Assembly: GCF_009906855.1 (NCBI RefSeq)
Contig: NZ_CP047650.1
Location: forward strand, 1,426,001 to 1,490,000
Direction: 5' to 3'
Length of the DNA stretch: 64,000 nucleotides
Origin: Xylophilus rhododendri
GTDB lineage: Bacteria > Pseudomonadota > Gammaproteobacteria > Burkholderiales > Burkholderiaceae_C
Part shown: piece by piece, positions 1-9,913 of the stretch
How positions within the stretch are numbered: position 1 is the stretch's first letter
How the letters are laid out: every line of letters begins with the position of its first letter
Notes under the pieces: generated by a model
The model's input: the letters and a program-made list of their open reading frames with translations, nothing else
Database searches by the model: none
What the model was told of the DNA's origin: nothing
Program-made: the position numbers and the translations under genes

Positions 1-53
1 GCCAGGGCGGCCCAGGCCGTGGGGTCCGAGAACAAGGCTTGAAGACTTTGCAT
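1..53 (-). CDS. TerC-family membrane protein, N-terminal fragment
   Basis: Only the first 17 codons are inside the window, reading leftward from an ATG at 53. They begin MQSLQALFSDPTAWAAL, which resembles the opening of TerC/YoaE-type integral membrane proteins (a short amphipathic start, then 'P..W.AL' leading into the first membrane helix). This is a family resemblance over very few residues; the rest of the gene lies outside. The gene is divergent from the kdp operon. Confidence 0.45.
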   Translation of the reverse strand, partial: MQSLQALFSDPTAWAAL

Positions 54-165
54 GGCGGCGATGGGGCAAGGATGGAACAGGCCCCGATCATGCCCAGCCG
101 GCAAGCCCGTGCGGCGTAAGACCTCGTCGGTTTCCGGGTCCGGATGAACCCGCAGGGTGCCGGCC

Positions 166-226
166 TTTATGGAATCTTTATACCGGCCCGCGCATTCTTG
201 ACGGCACTTTTACGGCCTCAATCCTA
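166..226 (+). promoter_or_regulatory. kdp promoter with KdpE-like direct repeat
   Basis: A good sigma70 promoter is visible: -35 TTGACG at 198-203, a 17-bp spacer, and -10 ATCCTA at 221-226, about 30 bp before the first ORF of the kdp operon. Just upstream, TTTAT at 166-170 recurs as TTTATA at 177-182. The two copies are one helical turn (11 bp) apart, the layout expected for an OmpR-class response regulator such as KdpE. Regulator identity is inference; no kdpDE genes are in the window. Confidence 0.55.
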
Positions 227-255
227 GGCTCCAGACATCGTTTGCTGGAGCCGTC

Positions 256-369
256 ATGGACTTGCTTTTTATCGGGGGCATCGCCCTTTTCTGGGCCGCA
301 ACCGCGGCCCTGGTGCTGGGTGTGGACCGCCTGCGCCCGCAGCGCACGGCACAGGGAGAACGGCCATGA
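256..369 (+). CDS. Small membrane protein ahead of kdpF
   Basis: This 37-residue ORF starts at ATG 256 with TGGAG six bases upstream. Its TGA overlaps the ATG of kdpF (ATGA), so the two are probably translationally coupled. The sequence holds one hydrophobic stretch (about residues 3-22) followed by a basic tail (DRLRPQR), consistent with a single-pass inner-membrane peptide. It is not KdpF itself, which follows immediately with the typical YLVYALL...EEF ending. Similar short ORFs are familiar in kdp operons of beta-proteobacteria; no function is known to me. A role in Kdp complex assembly or stability is inference. Confidence 0.6.
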   Translation: MDLLFIGGIALFWAATAALVLGVDRLRPQRTAQGERP

Positions 370-464
370 TCGACATGGAAGTCCTCTACGGAGCGGCCGG
401 CCTGCTGGTCGTGCTGCTGCTGGCCTACCTGGTGTATGCGCTGCTGCGCGCCGAGGAGTTCTGA
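366..464 (+). CDS. kdpF: KdpF, small subunit of K+-transporting ATPase
   Basis: A 32-residue single-pass peptide with a hydrophobic core ([16 protein letters not shown]) and the acidic end RAEEF, which is the KdpF pattern. In Escherichia coli, KdpF stabilises the KdpABC complex in the inner membrane. It overlaps the preceding small ORF by four bases and is followed one base after its stop by kdpA, so all members of the operon are tightly linked. The family is too short for automatic gene finders and is often missed. Confidence 0.85.
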   Translation: MIDMEVLYGAAGLLVVLLLAYLVYALLRAEEF

Positions 465-465
465 G

Positions 466-2175
466 ATGGACAGCTCCGCCTGGACCCTGCTCATCGTCTT
501 CCTGCTGGCCCTGCTGCTGCTCGGCCTGCCCCTGGGCCGCTGGATCGCGGCGCTGTGCCAGGGCAACCATCCGCTGTGGATGCGCCGCGCAGAAACCCCG
601 CTGCTGCGCCTGGCCGGCGTGGACGAAAAAAACGGCGGCGGCTGGAAGGCCTACGCCATGGCCTTGCTGGCCTTCAATGCCCTGGGCGTGTTCTTCGTCT
701 ACGGCATGCAGCGCCTGCAGGCCGTGCTGCCGCTGAACCCGGACGGCATGGCCGCCGTGTCGCCGGACTCGGCCTTCAACACTGCGATCAGCTTCATGGC
801 CAACACCAACTGGCAGGGCTACAGCGGCGAAGCCACCATGGCCCATCTGACGCAGATGGTGGCGCTGAGCGGCCAGAACTTCTTCTCGGCCGCCACCGGC
901 ATCGCCGTGGTCTTCGCGCTGTTCCGCGGCTTCGCGGCACGCTCCTCGGGCCAGGTCGGCAACTTCTGGGTGGACCTGGTCCGCATCACCGCCTGGCTGC
1001 TGGTGCCGCTGTCGCTGGTGCTGGCCCTCGCGCTGGCCGGACAGGGCGTGATCCAGAACTTCCAGCCGGCGCATACCGTCGCCACGCTGGAAGGCAGCCA
1101 GACGCTGGCCATGGGCCCGGTCGCCTCGCAGGAGGCGATCAAGATACTGGGCACCAACGGCGGCGGTTTCTTCAACGCCAACTCGGCCCATCCCTACGAG
1201 AACCCCACGGCCGTCAGCAACCTGCTGGAGATGCTGGCCATGTTCCTGATCCCGGCGGCGCTCTGCTTCGCCTTCGGGCGGGTGGTGGGCGACAGGCGCC
1301 AGGGCTGGGCGGTGCTGGCGGCCATGACCATCCTGTTCGTGGCGGCGGTCGTCGCCATCGTGCCGGCCGAGCAGGCGGGCAATCCGCGGCTGCAGCCGCT
1401 GGGCTTAGACCAGGCCGCCAGCGCGCTGCAGGCCGGCGGCAATATGGAAGGCAAGGAGGTGCGGTTCGGCATCGGGGCATCCGCCCTCTTCGCGGCCATC
1501 ACCACCGCTGCCTCCTGCGGCGCGGTCAATGCCATGCACGACTCCTTCACGCCGCTGGGCGGCATGGTGCCCATGGTGCTGATGCAGCTGGGCGAGGTGG
1601 TCTTCGGCGGCGTGGGCAGCGGGCTCTACGGCATGCTGGTCTTCGCCATCCTGGCCGTCTTCATCGCAGGGCTGATGATAGGCCGCACGCCGGAATACCT
1701 GGGCAAGAAGATCGAGGCGCACGAGATGAAGCTCGCCTCCATCGCCATCCTGGTCACGCCGCTGCTGGTGCTGGTGGGCACTGCCGTGGCGGTGCTGGCC
1801 ACGGCTGGCAAGGCGGGCATCGCCAACCCCGGCGCGCATGGTTTCTCCGAGATCCTCTACGCGCTGACCTCGGCCGCCAACAACAACGGCAGCGCCTTCG
1901 CGGGCCTCTCCGCCAACACGCCCTTCTACAACACCCTGCTGGCCATCGCCATCTGGTTCGGCCGCTTCGGCGTGATCGTGCCGGTGCTCGGCATCGCCGG
2001 GGCGCTGGCCGCGAAGAACCGGCTGCCGGCCAACGCCGGAACCATGCCCACGCACGGCCCGCTGTTCGTGGTGCTGCTGATCGGCACGGTGCTGCTGGTC
2101 GGCCTGCTGAATTACGTCCCCGCCCTGGCGCTGGGCCCGATGGTCGAGCACCTGGTGCTGTGGGCCGGCCGTTGA
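466..2175 (+). CDS. kdpA: KdpA, K+-translocating channel-like subunit
   Basis: At 569 residues it matches the usual KdpA length (E. coli 557). It is a polytopic inner-membrane protein of the potassium channel-like superfamily that binds and conducts K+ in the KdpFABC P-type ATPase. Visible hallmarks are the repeated selectivity-filter-like segments with conserved Gly and Asn, such as [24 protein letters not shown] and [14 protein letters not shown]. The start at 466 (MDSSAW) is preferred over an in-frame codon 30 bases upstream because that one would lie within kdpF. KdpA is expressed under K+ limitation in known systems. Confidence 0.97.
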   Translation: MDSSAWTLLIVFLLALLLLGLPLGRWIAALCQGNHPLWMRRAETPLLRLAGVDEKNGGGWKAYAMALLAFNALGVFFVYGMQRLQAVLPLNPDGMAAVSPDSAFNTAISFMANTNWQGYSGEATMAHLTQMVALSGQNFFSAATGIAVVFALFRGFAARSSGQVGNFWVDLVRITAWLLVPLSLVLALALAGQGVIQNFQPAHTVATLEGSQTLAMGPVASQEAIKILGTNGGGFFNANSAHPYENPTAVSNLLEMLAMFLIPAALCFAFGRVVGDRRQGWAVLAAMTILFVAAVVAIVPAEQAGNPRLQPLGLDQAASALQAGGNMEGKEVRFGIGASALFAAITTAASCGAVNAMHDSFTPLGGMVPMVLMQLGEVVFGGVGSGLYGMLVFAILAVFIAGLMIGRTPEYLGKKIEAHEMKLASIAILVTPLLVLVGTAVAVLATAGKAGIANPGAHGFSEILYALTSAANNNGSAFAGLSANTPFYNTLLAIAIWFGRFGVIVPVLGIAGALAAKNRLPANAGTMPTHGPLFVVLLIGTVLLVGLLNYVPALALGPMVEHLVLWAGR

Positions 2176-2192
2176 AAGCGCAGGAGAACAAG

Positions 2193-4310
<2,118 letters not shown>

Positions 4311-4319
4311 GGAGCTGTC

Positions 4320-4892
4320 ATGACTTCCATCGTTCGTCCCTGCCTCGTGCTGTTCACCGCCCTGACCGTGGTCACCGGCGCCTTCTATCCCCTGGTCGTG
4401 ACCGGCGCCGCCCGGCTGGTGTTTGCCGACGAGGCTGCCGGCAGCCTGGTGATGAAGGACGGCAAGGCCGTGGGCTCTTCGCTCATCGGCCAGTCCTTTG
4501 CCGACCCCGGCCACTTCTGGGGCCGGCCGTCGGCCACGGCGCCCGCGGCCTACAACGCGCAGGCATCCGGCGGCTCCAACCTGGGGCCGCTCAACCCGGC
4601 GCTGGCCGATGCGGTCAAGGGCCGCATCGAGGCACTGCGCGCGGCCGATCCGGGCAACCATGCCGCCGTGCCGGTCGACCTGGTGACCGCTTCTGCCAGC
4701 GGGCTCGATCCGCACATCAGCCCGGCGGCCGCGGCCTGGCAGGTCGCCCGGGTCGCGAAGGCCCGGCACCTGCCGGCAGAGGGCGTGCAGAAGCTGGTCG
4801 ACCAGCACACCGAGCAGCCCGTGCTTGGCTGGTTCGGCGAGGCGCGCGTCAATGTGCTGGCGCTCAATCTCTCGCTGGACGCAGCGAGATAG
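4320..4892 (+). CDS. kdpC: KdpC, K+ ATPase accessory subunit
   Basis: A 190-residue protein with one N-terminal membrane helix (about residues 6-30, ending [13 protein letters not shown]) and a periplasmic domain. It carries conserved KdpC elements: the SLIGQSF strand, the GRPSA segment, [14 protein letters not shown] and the C-terminal [10 protein letters not shown]. KdpC is thought to raise ATP affinity of KdpB and is required for the complex. It ends the operon. The sensor kinase and regulator genes kdpD and kdpE, which often follow, are absent here. Confidence 0.97.
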   Translation: MTSIVRPCLVLFTALTVVTGAFYPLVVTGAARLVFADEAAGSLVMKDGKAVGSSLIGQSFADPGHFWGRPSATAPAAYNAQASGGSNLGPLNPALADAVKGRIEALRAADPGNHAAVPVDLVTASASGLDPHISPAAAAWQVARVAKARHLPAEGVQKLVDQHTEQPVLGWFGEARVNVLALNLSLDAAR

Positions 4893-4931
4893 CATGGCCC
4901 GCGCTGGCAGTCTTCGCCTCGCATGCTCCAA

Positions 4932-4958
4932 TTGGCTTATCGTCATACAATCAGCCAA
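4932..4958. promoter_or_regulatory. Inverted repeat upstream of Bug gene
   Basis: TTGGCT (4932-4937) and AGCCAA (4953-4958) form a perfect 6-bp inverted repeat with a 15-bp AT-richer centre containing CGTCATACAA, ending 21 bp before the Bug start codon. It could be an operator (the centre resembles GntR/FadR-type half sites) or a leader hairpin. No gene in the window is an obvious partner. Confidence 0.35.
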
Positions 4959-4979
4959 ATAAAAGACGGAGACACGACG

Positions 4980-6005
4980 ATGGCCCCATGCGCCCAGCCG
5001 CGCCTATTGCGCTACTTCCCTGCCCTGCGGCGAAAGCTGCTTGCCGCGTCCGCCCTGCTCCTGCTGAGTGCCGGCCATGCATCGGCCGCCGACGAAGCGG
5101 CCAACTACCCCTCCCGCCCGGTGCGGGTGGTGGTGGCCTTCTCGGCCGGCGGCGGCGCCGACGTGGTCGCGCGGCTCGTCTTCACCCGGGTGTCGGCACG
5201 GCTCGGCCAGTCCTTCGTGATCGACAACCGGGGCGGCGCCGGCGGTATCGTCGGCACCGACGCGGTGGCCAAGGCCGCGCCGGACGGCTACACCCTGCTG
5301 CTCGGCCAGACCGGGCCGAACGCACTCAACCCGGCGCTCTTCGCCAGGATCCCCTACGACGCGGCGGCCGACTTCGCCGGCGTGATCCAGCTCACCGCCT
5401 ATCCCTACGTGATCGCGGTGCATCCGACCTCGCCCCTGAAGAGCCTGCGCGACCTGGTGGACAAGGCCAGGGCCGAGCCCGACACCGTGGGCTTCGGCAC
5501 CGCCGGCACCGGCAGTTCGGCCCAGCTGGCGGCAGAGCTCTTCATGCGCACCACCGGCACCAGGCTGGTCCATGTGCCGTACAAGGGCGCGGGGCCGGCC
5601 CTGCTCGATACCGCGGCCGGCGTCACGCCGGTGGCCTTCGGCGACATCGCCGGCGGCACGCCGCTGGTCACGGCGGGGCGGCTGCGCGGCCTGGCCGTGA
5701 CCGGCTTCAAACGCACCGCCCTGCTGCCCAACGTGCCCACCATCGCCGAGGCCGGCTACCCCGGCGCGGAGGCCCTGGCCTGGCACGGCGTGTACGCGCC
5801 GGCGCGCACGCCGCCCGCCATCGTCGCCAAGCTCAACGCCACCGTCGCCGCCGTGCTGGCCGAGCCCGCCGTGCGCGAGCGGCTGCAGCAGGACGGGCTG
5901 GAGACCGTCGGCGGCAGCCCGGCGGCCTTCGATGCCTACACCCGCGCCGAGATCCGCAAATGGGGCGACATCGTGCGCGCCGCCGGCATCCGCATCGACC
6001 AGTAG
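4980..6005 (+). CDS. Bug/TctC-type periplasmic solute-binding protein
   Basis: A 341-residue tripartite tricarboxylate transporter (TTT) receptor of the Bug family. Family marks are the N-terminal signal peptide (hydrophobic AASALLLLSAG, cleavage near ASA-A, residue 36), the YPSRPVRVVVAFSAGGGAD first strand-loop, VDNRGGAGG-like 'IDNRGGAGGIVG', the 'APDGYTLLLG' segment and the C-terminal 'KWGDIVRAAGI'. The start at 4980 is chosen because GGAGA lies upstream and it gives a clean leader. No TctA/TctB membrane genes are adjacent, so the substrate cannot be read from context. It converges with the following LysR gene. Confidence 0.9.
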   Translation: MAPCAQPRLLRYFPALRRKLLAASALLLLSAGHASAADEAANYPSRPVRVVVAFSAGGGADVVARLVFTRVSARLGQSFVIDNRGGAGGIVGTDAVAKAAPDGYTLLLGQTGPNALNPALFARIPYDAAADFAGVIQLTAYPYVIAVHPTSPLKSLRDLVDKARAEPDTVGFGTAGTGSSAQLAAELFMRTTGTRLVHVPYKGAGPALLDTAAGVTPVAFGDIAGGTPLVTAGRLRGLAVTGFKRTALLPNVPTIAEAGYPGAEALAWHGVYAPARTPPAIVAKLNATVAAVLAEPAVRERLQQDGLETVGGSPAAFDAYTRAEIRKWGDIVRAAGIRIDQ

Positions 6006-6022
6006 CGCGGCAGCGGCGGGCC

Positions 6023-6904
6023 TCAGCGCCGCAGCTGGGGCACGTATTGCAGAAAGGCCTTGAGCGTGGGTGAATCGTCGTCCCTGCGCCAGGCGGCGCC
6101 CACCTCGACGACCGGCGCCTCCCCGCGCAAACGGCGGTAGACCACCCCCTCGCGCTGGATCACCTGCACGCAGTCCGGCACCAGCGCCAAGCCGAAGCCG
6201 GAGGACACCAGGCTCACGATGGTGTGCTGCTGGCGCGCATGGAAAAGCCGCGGGCTGAAGCCGTGCTGCATGCAGGCGGCCACCACCTTGTCGAACATCA
6301 GCGCGCCCTGCTGGCGTTCGAACAGCAGGAAGCGGTCGTCGGCGAGTTTTTCCAGCGGCACCCGCGCCCGCTTGGCCAGCGCGTGGGACGCCGGCAGCGC
6401 CGCCACCAGCTCGAAGCGGTTGGTCGCCACATAGTCCAGCGAGGGATAGGAGACCGGCGAGGCGAACATCAGGCCCAGGTCCAGCGCGCCGGCCTCCAGG
6501 TCTTCGAGGATGCGGTCGGTGCTGTCCTCGTGCAGCGACAGGCGCACGTCCGGATGGTCGCTGCTGAAGCGGCGCATCAGCTCGGGCAGGAAGGAATAGG
6601 TGGCCGTGCTGATGAAGCCCACCGACAGCGAACCCGACAGCCCGCTGGCCGCCGTGGCCGCATGCTGGCGCATGGCCTCGGTGCGGGCCACGATGTTGCG
6701 TGCGTCGCGCAGCAGCTCCTGGCCGCCGGGCGTCAGCGCGATGCGGCGCGAGTTGCGCTCGAAGAGCCGCAGGCCCAGTTCGTCCTCCAGCTCCTTGATC
6801 GCCAGGCTGACCGGCGGCGGCGAGAGGTTGAGCCGGCTGGCGGCGCGGCCGAAATGCATCTCCTCGGCGACGGCGATGAAGGCCCGCAGATGTCTCAGTT
6901 CCAT
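6023..6904 (-). CDS. LysR-family transcriptional regulator
   Basis: A 293-residue LysR-type regulator. The N-terminal winged helix-turn-helix covers about residues 1-60 (MELRHLRAFIAVAEEMHFGRAASRLNLS, then PPVSLAIKELEDELGLRLFER), followed by the two-lobed effector domain with the usual GSLSVGFI start. GGAG five bases before ATG 6904 supports the start. It is divergent from the PQQ dehydrogenase gene, and the 104-bp gap holds GATCGATC (6931-6938) and a further GATC at 6943. Control of the dehydrogenase by an aromatic or sugar-acid effector is inferred from the divergent layout, which is typical for LysR target pairs. Confidence 0.9.
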   Translation of the reverse strand: MELRHLRAFIAVAEEMHFGRAASRLNLSPPPVSLAIKELEDELGLRLFERNSRRIALTPGGQELLRDARNIVARTEAMRQHAATAASGLSGSLSVGFISTATYSFLPELMRRFSSDHPDVRLSLHEDSTDRILEDLEAGALDLGLMFASPVSYPSLDYVATNRFELVAALPASHALAKRARVPLEKLADDRFLLFERQQGALMFDKVVAACMQHGFSPRLFHARQQHTIVSLVSSGFGLALVPDCVQVIQREGVVYRRLRGEAPVVEVGAAWRRDDDSPTLKAFLQYVPQLRR

Positions 6905-7008
6905 GCCCACTCCATTCCGGCTTTCAGAACGATCGATCCAAAGATCAAACTTCCCCGAATGATGCCCGGTTTCTAGACTCGACCTTCCGTCGAAAAACAG
7001 GGAATGAC

Positions 7009-9435
7009 ATGTCGGTCGAGTCGAAAGAACACAAGCGATACGGGGCGGGCAGGATAGCCGCCATCGTCGTCGGCGCCATCACGGCGCTGCTGGGGGCCTA
7101 TCTGGCCTATGGGGGCCTCGAGCTGCTGAAGCTCGGAGGCTCTTTTTATTACCTGCCCGCCGGCCTGCTGATGCTGGTCTCGGGCATCCTGCTGATCCGC
7201 TCGGACCGGCGCGGCGCCTGGCTCTACGGCCTGACCTTCGTGCTGACCCTGCTGTGGTCGTTGTGGGAAGCCGGCCTGCATTTCTGGCCCCTGGCCGCCC
7301 GCCTGGGCCTGCTGGCCGTGATCGGCCTGCTGATCGCCCTGGTCACCCCCGGCCTGCGCGGCAATGCCGGACAGGCGCCCGTGCGCCGCGCCTCCTACGG
7401 CCTGGCCGTGGTGCTGGGCCTGTGCCTGATCGGCGCCTTCGCCGGCGCCTTCCAGCCGATCTGGCTGGTCAAGGCCGGTGAAGCACCCGCCATCGCCCAG
7501 GGCTACAAGCCCGGCGACGACGGCGCCAACTGGACCAACTATGGCCGCACCACCGACGGCAACCAGTTCTCGCCGATCGACCAGATCACGCCGCAGAACG
7601 TGGGCGACATGAAGGTCGCCTGGACCTTCCGCACCGGCGACTTCGCCTACGGCGGCGCCGAGAACCAGAACACCCCGCTGCAGATCGGCAAGGTGATCTA
7701 CGCCTGCACCCCCGCCAACAAGGTGTTCGCCATCGACGCCGACAGCGGCAAGCAGGTCTGGAAATACGACCCGCAGGTCAACCCCGGCTACAGCCCGACC
7801 TGGCTGCGCTGCCGCTCGCTGGCCTACTACGAGGTGCCCAAGCCCGCCGCGCCCGCATCGGCCGACGCGCCGGTGGCCTCGGCCCAGCCCGCCGCCTGCC
7901 AGCGCCGTATCTACCTGACGACCGCCGACTTGCGCCTGATCGCGCTGGACGCCGCCACCGGCGAGCCCTGCGCCGACTTCGGCGACAAGGGCCAGACCTC
8001 GCTGGCCAAGGGCATGGGCGAGCTGGTGCCCGGCTTCTACAACCCGACCGCCGGCCCGGTGATGGCGGGCGACCGCATCCTGGTCGGCGGCTGGATCATG
8101 GACAACCAGGCGGTCGACGAGCCCTCCGGCGCCGTGCGCGCCTTCGACCCGGTCACCGGCAAGCTGGCCTGGGCCTGGGACATCGGCCGCCCCGGCGTCA
8201 CCACCGAGCCCGGCCCCGGCGAGCACTACACCCGCGGCACGCCCAACACCTGGGCCGCGCCCACCTACGATCCGCAGCTGGGCCTGGTCTACCTGCCCAC
8301 CGGCAACGGCACGCCCGACATGTACGGCGGCCAGCGCACCGCTGCGATCAACCGGGTGAACTCCTCCATCGTCGCGCTGGATGCCAAGACCGGCGCCGAG
8401 CGCTGGGTGTTCCAGACCACCCACCACGACGTGTGGGACTACGACCTGCCCTCCAAGCCCGTGCTCTACGACGTGCCCGGCCCCAACGGCGAACGCATCC
8501 CCGCGCTGATCCAGACGACCAAGCGCGGCGAGATCTTCATGATCGACCGCCGCACCGGCAAGGCCATCGCCGACGTGGTCGAGAAACCCGTGCCCACCGA
8601 CGGCCTGCCCGGCGAGAAGCTCTCGCCCACCCAGCCCTATTCCGTGGGCATGCCGCAGATCCGCCAGGGCGTGCTGACCGAGGCCGGCATGTGGGGCATC
8701 ACCCCCATCGACCAGCTGATGTGCCGCATCGCCTTCAAGGAACTGAAGTACGAGGGCGACTTCACGCCGCCCAGCACCAGCTGGTACATCCCGCATCCCT
8801 CGCCCTTCGGCACCATGAACTGGGGCGGCATCTCGATCGACAAGGTGCACGACTACCTTATCGTGAACGACATGCGGATCATGATGAAGGCCAAGCTGCT
8901 GCCCCGCCCCGAAGCGGACAAGGCGCTGATGGCCTCCGGCAAGACCACGCCCAGCGTGGCCGGCATCGTGCCCATGGCCGGCACGCCCTACGGCGTGAAC
9001 CGCGCGATGGTGACCTCGGCGCTGGGCGTGCCCTGCACCGATCCGCCCTTCGGCACCATGACCGCGATCGACCTGAAGACCCGCAAGATCGCCTGGCAGC
9101 GGTCGCTGGGCACCGTCGAGCAGCTCGGCCCCCTGGGCATGAAGACGCACCTGCCCATCCCCATCGGCATGCCTTCGCTCGGCGGCCCGGTGGCCACGGC
9201 TTCCGGCCTGATCTTCTATACCGGCACCGCCGACTACTACCTGCGTGCGATGGACGTGGCCACCGGCCAGGAGATCTGGAAATCGCCGCTGCCGGTGGGC
9301 GCCCAGTCCACCCCGCTGGTGTTCAAGTCGCCCGAATCGGGCAAGCAATACGTGGTGGTGACGGCCGGCGGCGGACGCACCGCGCCGGACCGCGGCGACT
9401 ACATCATTGCCTACGCCCTGCCGGGCAAACCCTAG
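7009..9435 (+). CDS. Membrane-bound PQQ dehydrogenase, glucose/quinate/shikimate family
   Basis: An 808-residue quinoprotein, the length of E. coli Gcd (796) and Acinetobacter QuiA (about 809). Residues 15-160 carry about five membrane helices that pass electrons to ubiquinone. The rest is an eight-bladed periplasmic propeller with repeated blade motifs (for example DADSGKQVWKYD, VALDAKTGAERWVFQT, MDVATGQEIWKS). The conserved acidic cluster HHDVWDYD at 472-479 lies where the family places its active site. The reaction is periplasmic oxidation of glucose or of quinate/shikimate; sequence alone does not settle which. No PQQ biosynthesis genes are in the window. The divergent LysR gene is the likely regulator. 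Confidence 0.93.
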   Translation: MSVESKEHKRYGAGRIAAIVVGAITALLGAYLAYGGLELLKLGGSFYYLPAGLLMLVSGILLIRSDRRGAWLYGLTFVLTLLWSLWEAGLHFWPLAARLGLLAVIGLLIALVTPGLRGNAGQAPVRRASYGLAVVLGLCLIGAFAGAFQPIWLVKAGEAPAIAQGYKPGDDGANWTNYGRTTDGNQFSPIDQITPQNVGDMKVAWTFRTGDFAYGGAENQNTPLQIGKVIYACTPANKVFAIDADSGKQVWKYDPQVNPGYSPTWLRCRSLAYYEVPKPAAPASADAPVASAQPAACQRRIYLTTADLRLIALDAATGEPCADFGDKGQTSLAKGMGELVPGFYNPTAGPVMAGDRILVGGWIMDNQAVDEPSGAVRAFDPVTGKLAWAWDIGRPGVTTEPGPGEHYTRGTPNTWAAPTYDPQLGLVYLPTGNGTPDMYGGQRTAAINRVNSSIVALDAKTGAERWVFQTTHHDVWDYDLPSKPVLYDVPGPNGERIPALIQTTKRGEIFMIDRRTGKAIADVVEKPVPTDGLPGEKLSPTQPYSVGMPQIRQGVLTEAGMWGITPIDQLMCRIAFKELKYEGDFTPPSTSWYIPHPSPFGTMNWGGISIDKVHDYLIVNDMRIMMKAKLLPRPEADKALMASGKTTPSVAGIVPMAGTPYGVNRAMVTSALGVPCTDPPFGTMTAIDLKTRKIAWQRSLGTVEQLGPLGMKTHLPIPIGMPSLGGPVATASGLIFYTGTADYYLRAMDVATGQEIWKSPLPVGAQSTPLVFKSPESGKQYVVVTAGGGRTAPDRGDYIIAYALPGKP

Positions 9436-9458
9436 GTCTCAGGTTTACCCGGGCTTCA

Positions 9459-9485
9459 CCGAAGGCCGTCAACAGCGGCCTTCGG
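9459..9485 (+). terminator. Perfect 10-bp hairpin after dehydrogenase
   Basis: CCGAAGGCCG (9459-9468) and CGGCCTTCGG (9476-9485) pair perfectly around a 7-base loop, 24 bp after the stop codon. There is no T-tract, so it may be a weak or factor-assisted terminator, or a 3'-end stabiliser. Confidence 0.6.
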
Positions 9486-9547
9486 GCCGGCGTTGTACAC
9501 GCATGGGGCCAGCCGGCCTCATGTGTGAAAAACCCGAGGAGCCCACC

Positions 9548-9880
9548 ATGTCGAAGCGCCAGATCCTGAAGTCCGCCCTGCTCCTCTGCGCCGCCGCCAC
9601 GCTGGCGACCGGCGCGATGGCCGAAACCCCGTTCCAGCAGACCCATCCGCGCCGCGCCGAGGTCAATGCCCGCCTGGCTCACCAGAACCAGCGCATCCAC
9701 AACGAGGTCGCCAAGGGCGAGATCAGCCGGCCGCAGGCCGCCGCCCTGCATGCCGAGGACCGGCAGGTGCGCACCGAGGAGCGCGCCATGGCCAGCCAGA
9801 ACGGCGGCCACATCACCCGTGCCGAGAAGCAGGCACTCAACCAGCAGGAAAACGGCATCAGCCGCCAGATCGGCAAGTGA
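9548..9880 (+). CDS. Small secreted helical protein
   Basis: A 110-residue protein with a clear signal peptide (KSALLLCAAATLATGAMA, cleavage after residue 25) and a mature part of about 85 charged residues rich in Arg, Glu, Gln and His, predicted to be helical. GAGGAG nine bases before ATG 9548 fixes the start. The ending QQENGISRQIGK and the segment HPRRAEVNARLAHQNQRIH are recognisable from uncharacterised Burkholderiales periplasmic proteins; I know no function. It has its own transcription unit after the dehydrogenase hairpin and converges with the sulfatase gene. Confidence 0.8.
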   Translation: MSKRQILKSALLLCAAATLATGAMAETPFQQTHPRRAEVNARLAHQNQRIHNEVAKGEISRPQAAALHAEDRQVRTEERAMASQNGGHITRAEKQALNQQENGISRQIGK

Positions 9881-9888
9881 TGCCCGGC

Positions 9889-9910
9889 CGCCCGCCCCGC
9901 GGGGCGGGCG
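9889..9910. terminator. 22-bp GC palindrome between convergent genes
   Basis: The 11-base arm CGCCCGCCCCG (9889-9899) is followed directly by its complement CGGGGCGGGCG (9900-9910), in the 33-bp gap between two convergent stop codons. This placement suggests a bidirectional terminator-like structure. It lacks T-tracts. Confidence 0.45.
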
Positions 9911-9913
9911 CCG

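Noticed and set aside
6973..9348. Antisense open frame of 791 codons opposite the PQQ dehydrogenase
   Set aside because: No recognisable domain, and the sense strand is a complete quinoprotein.
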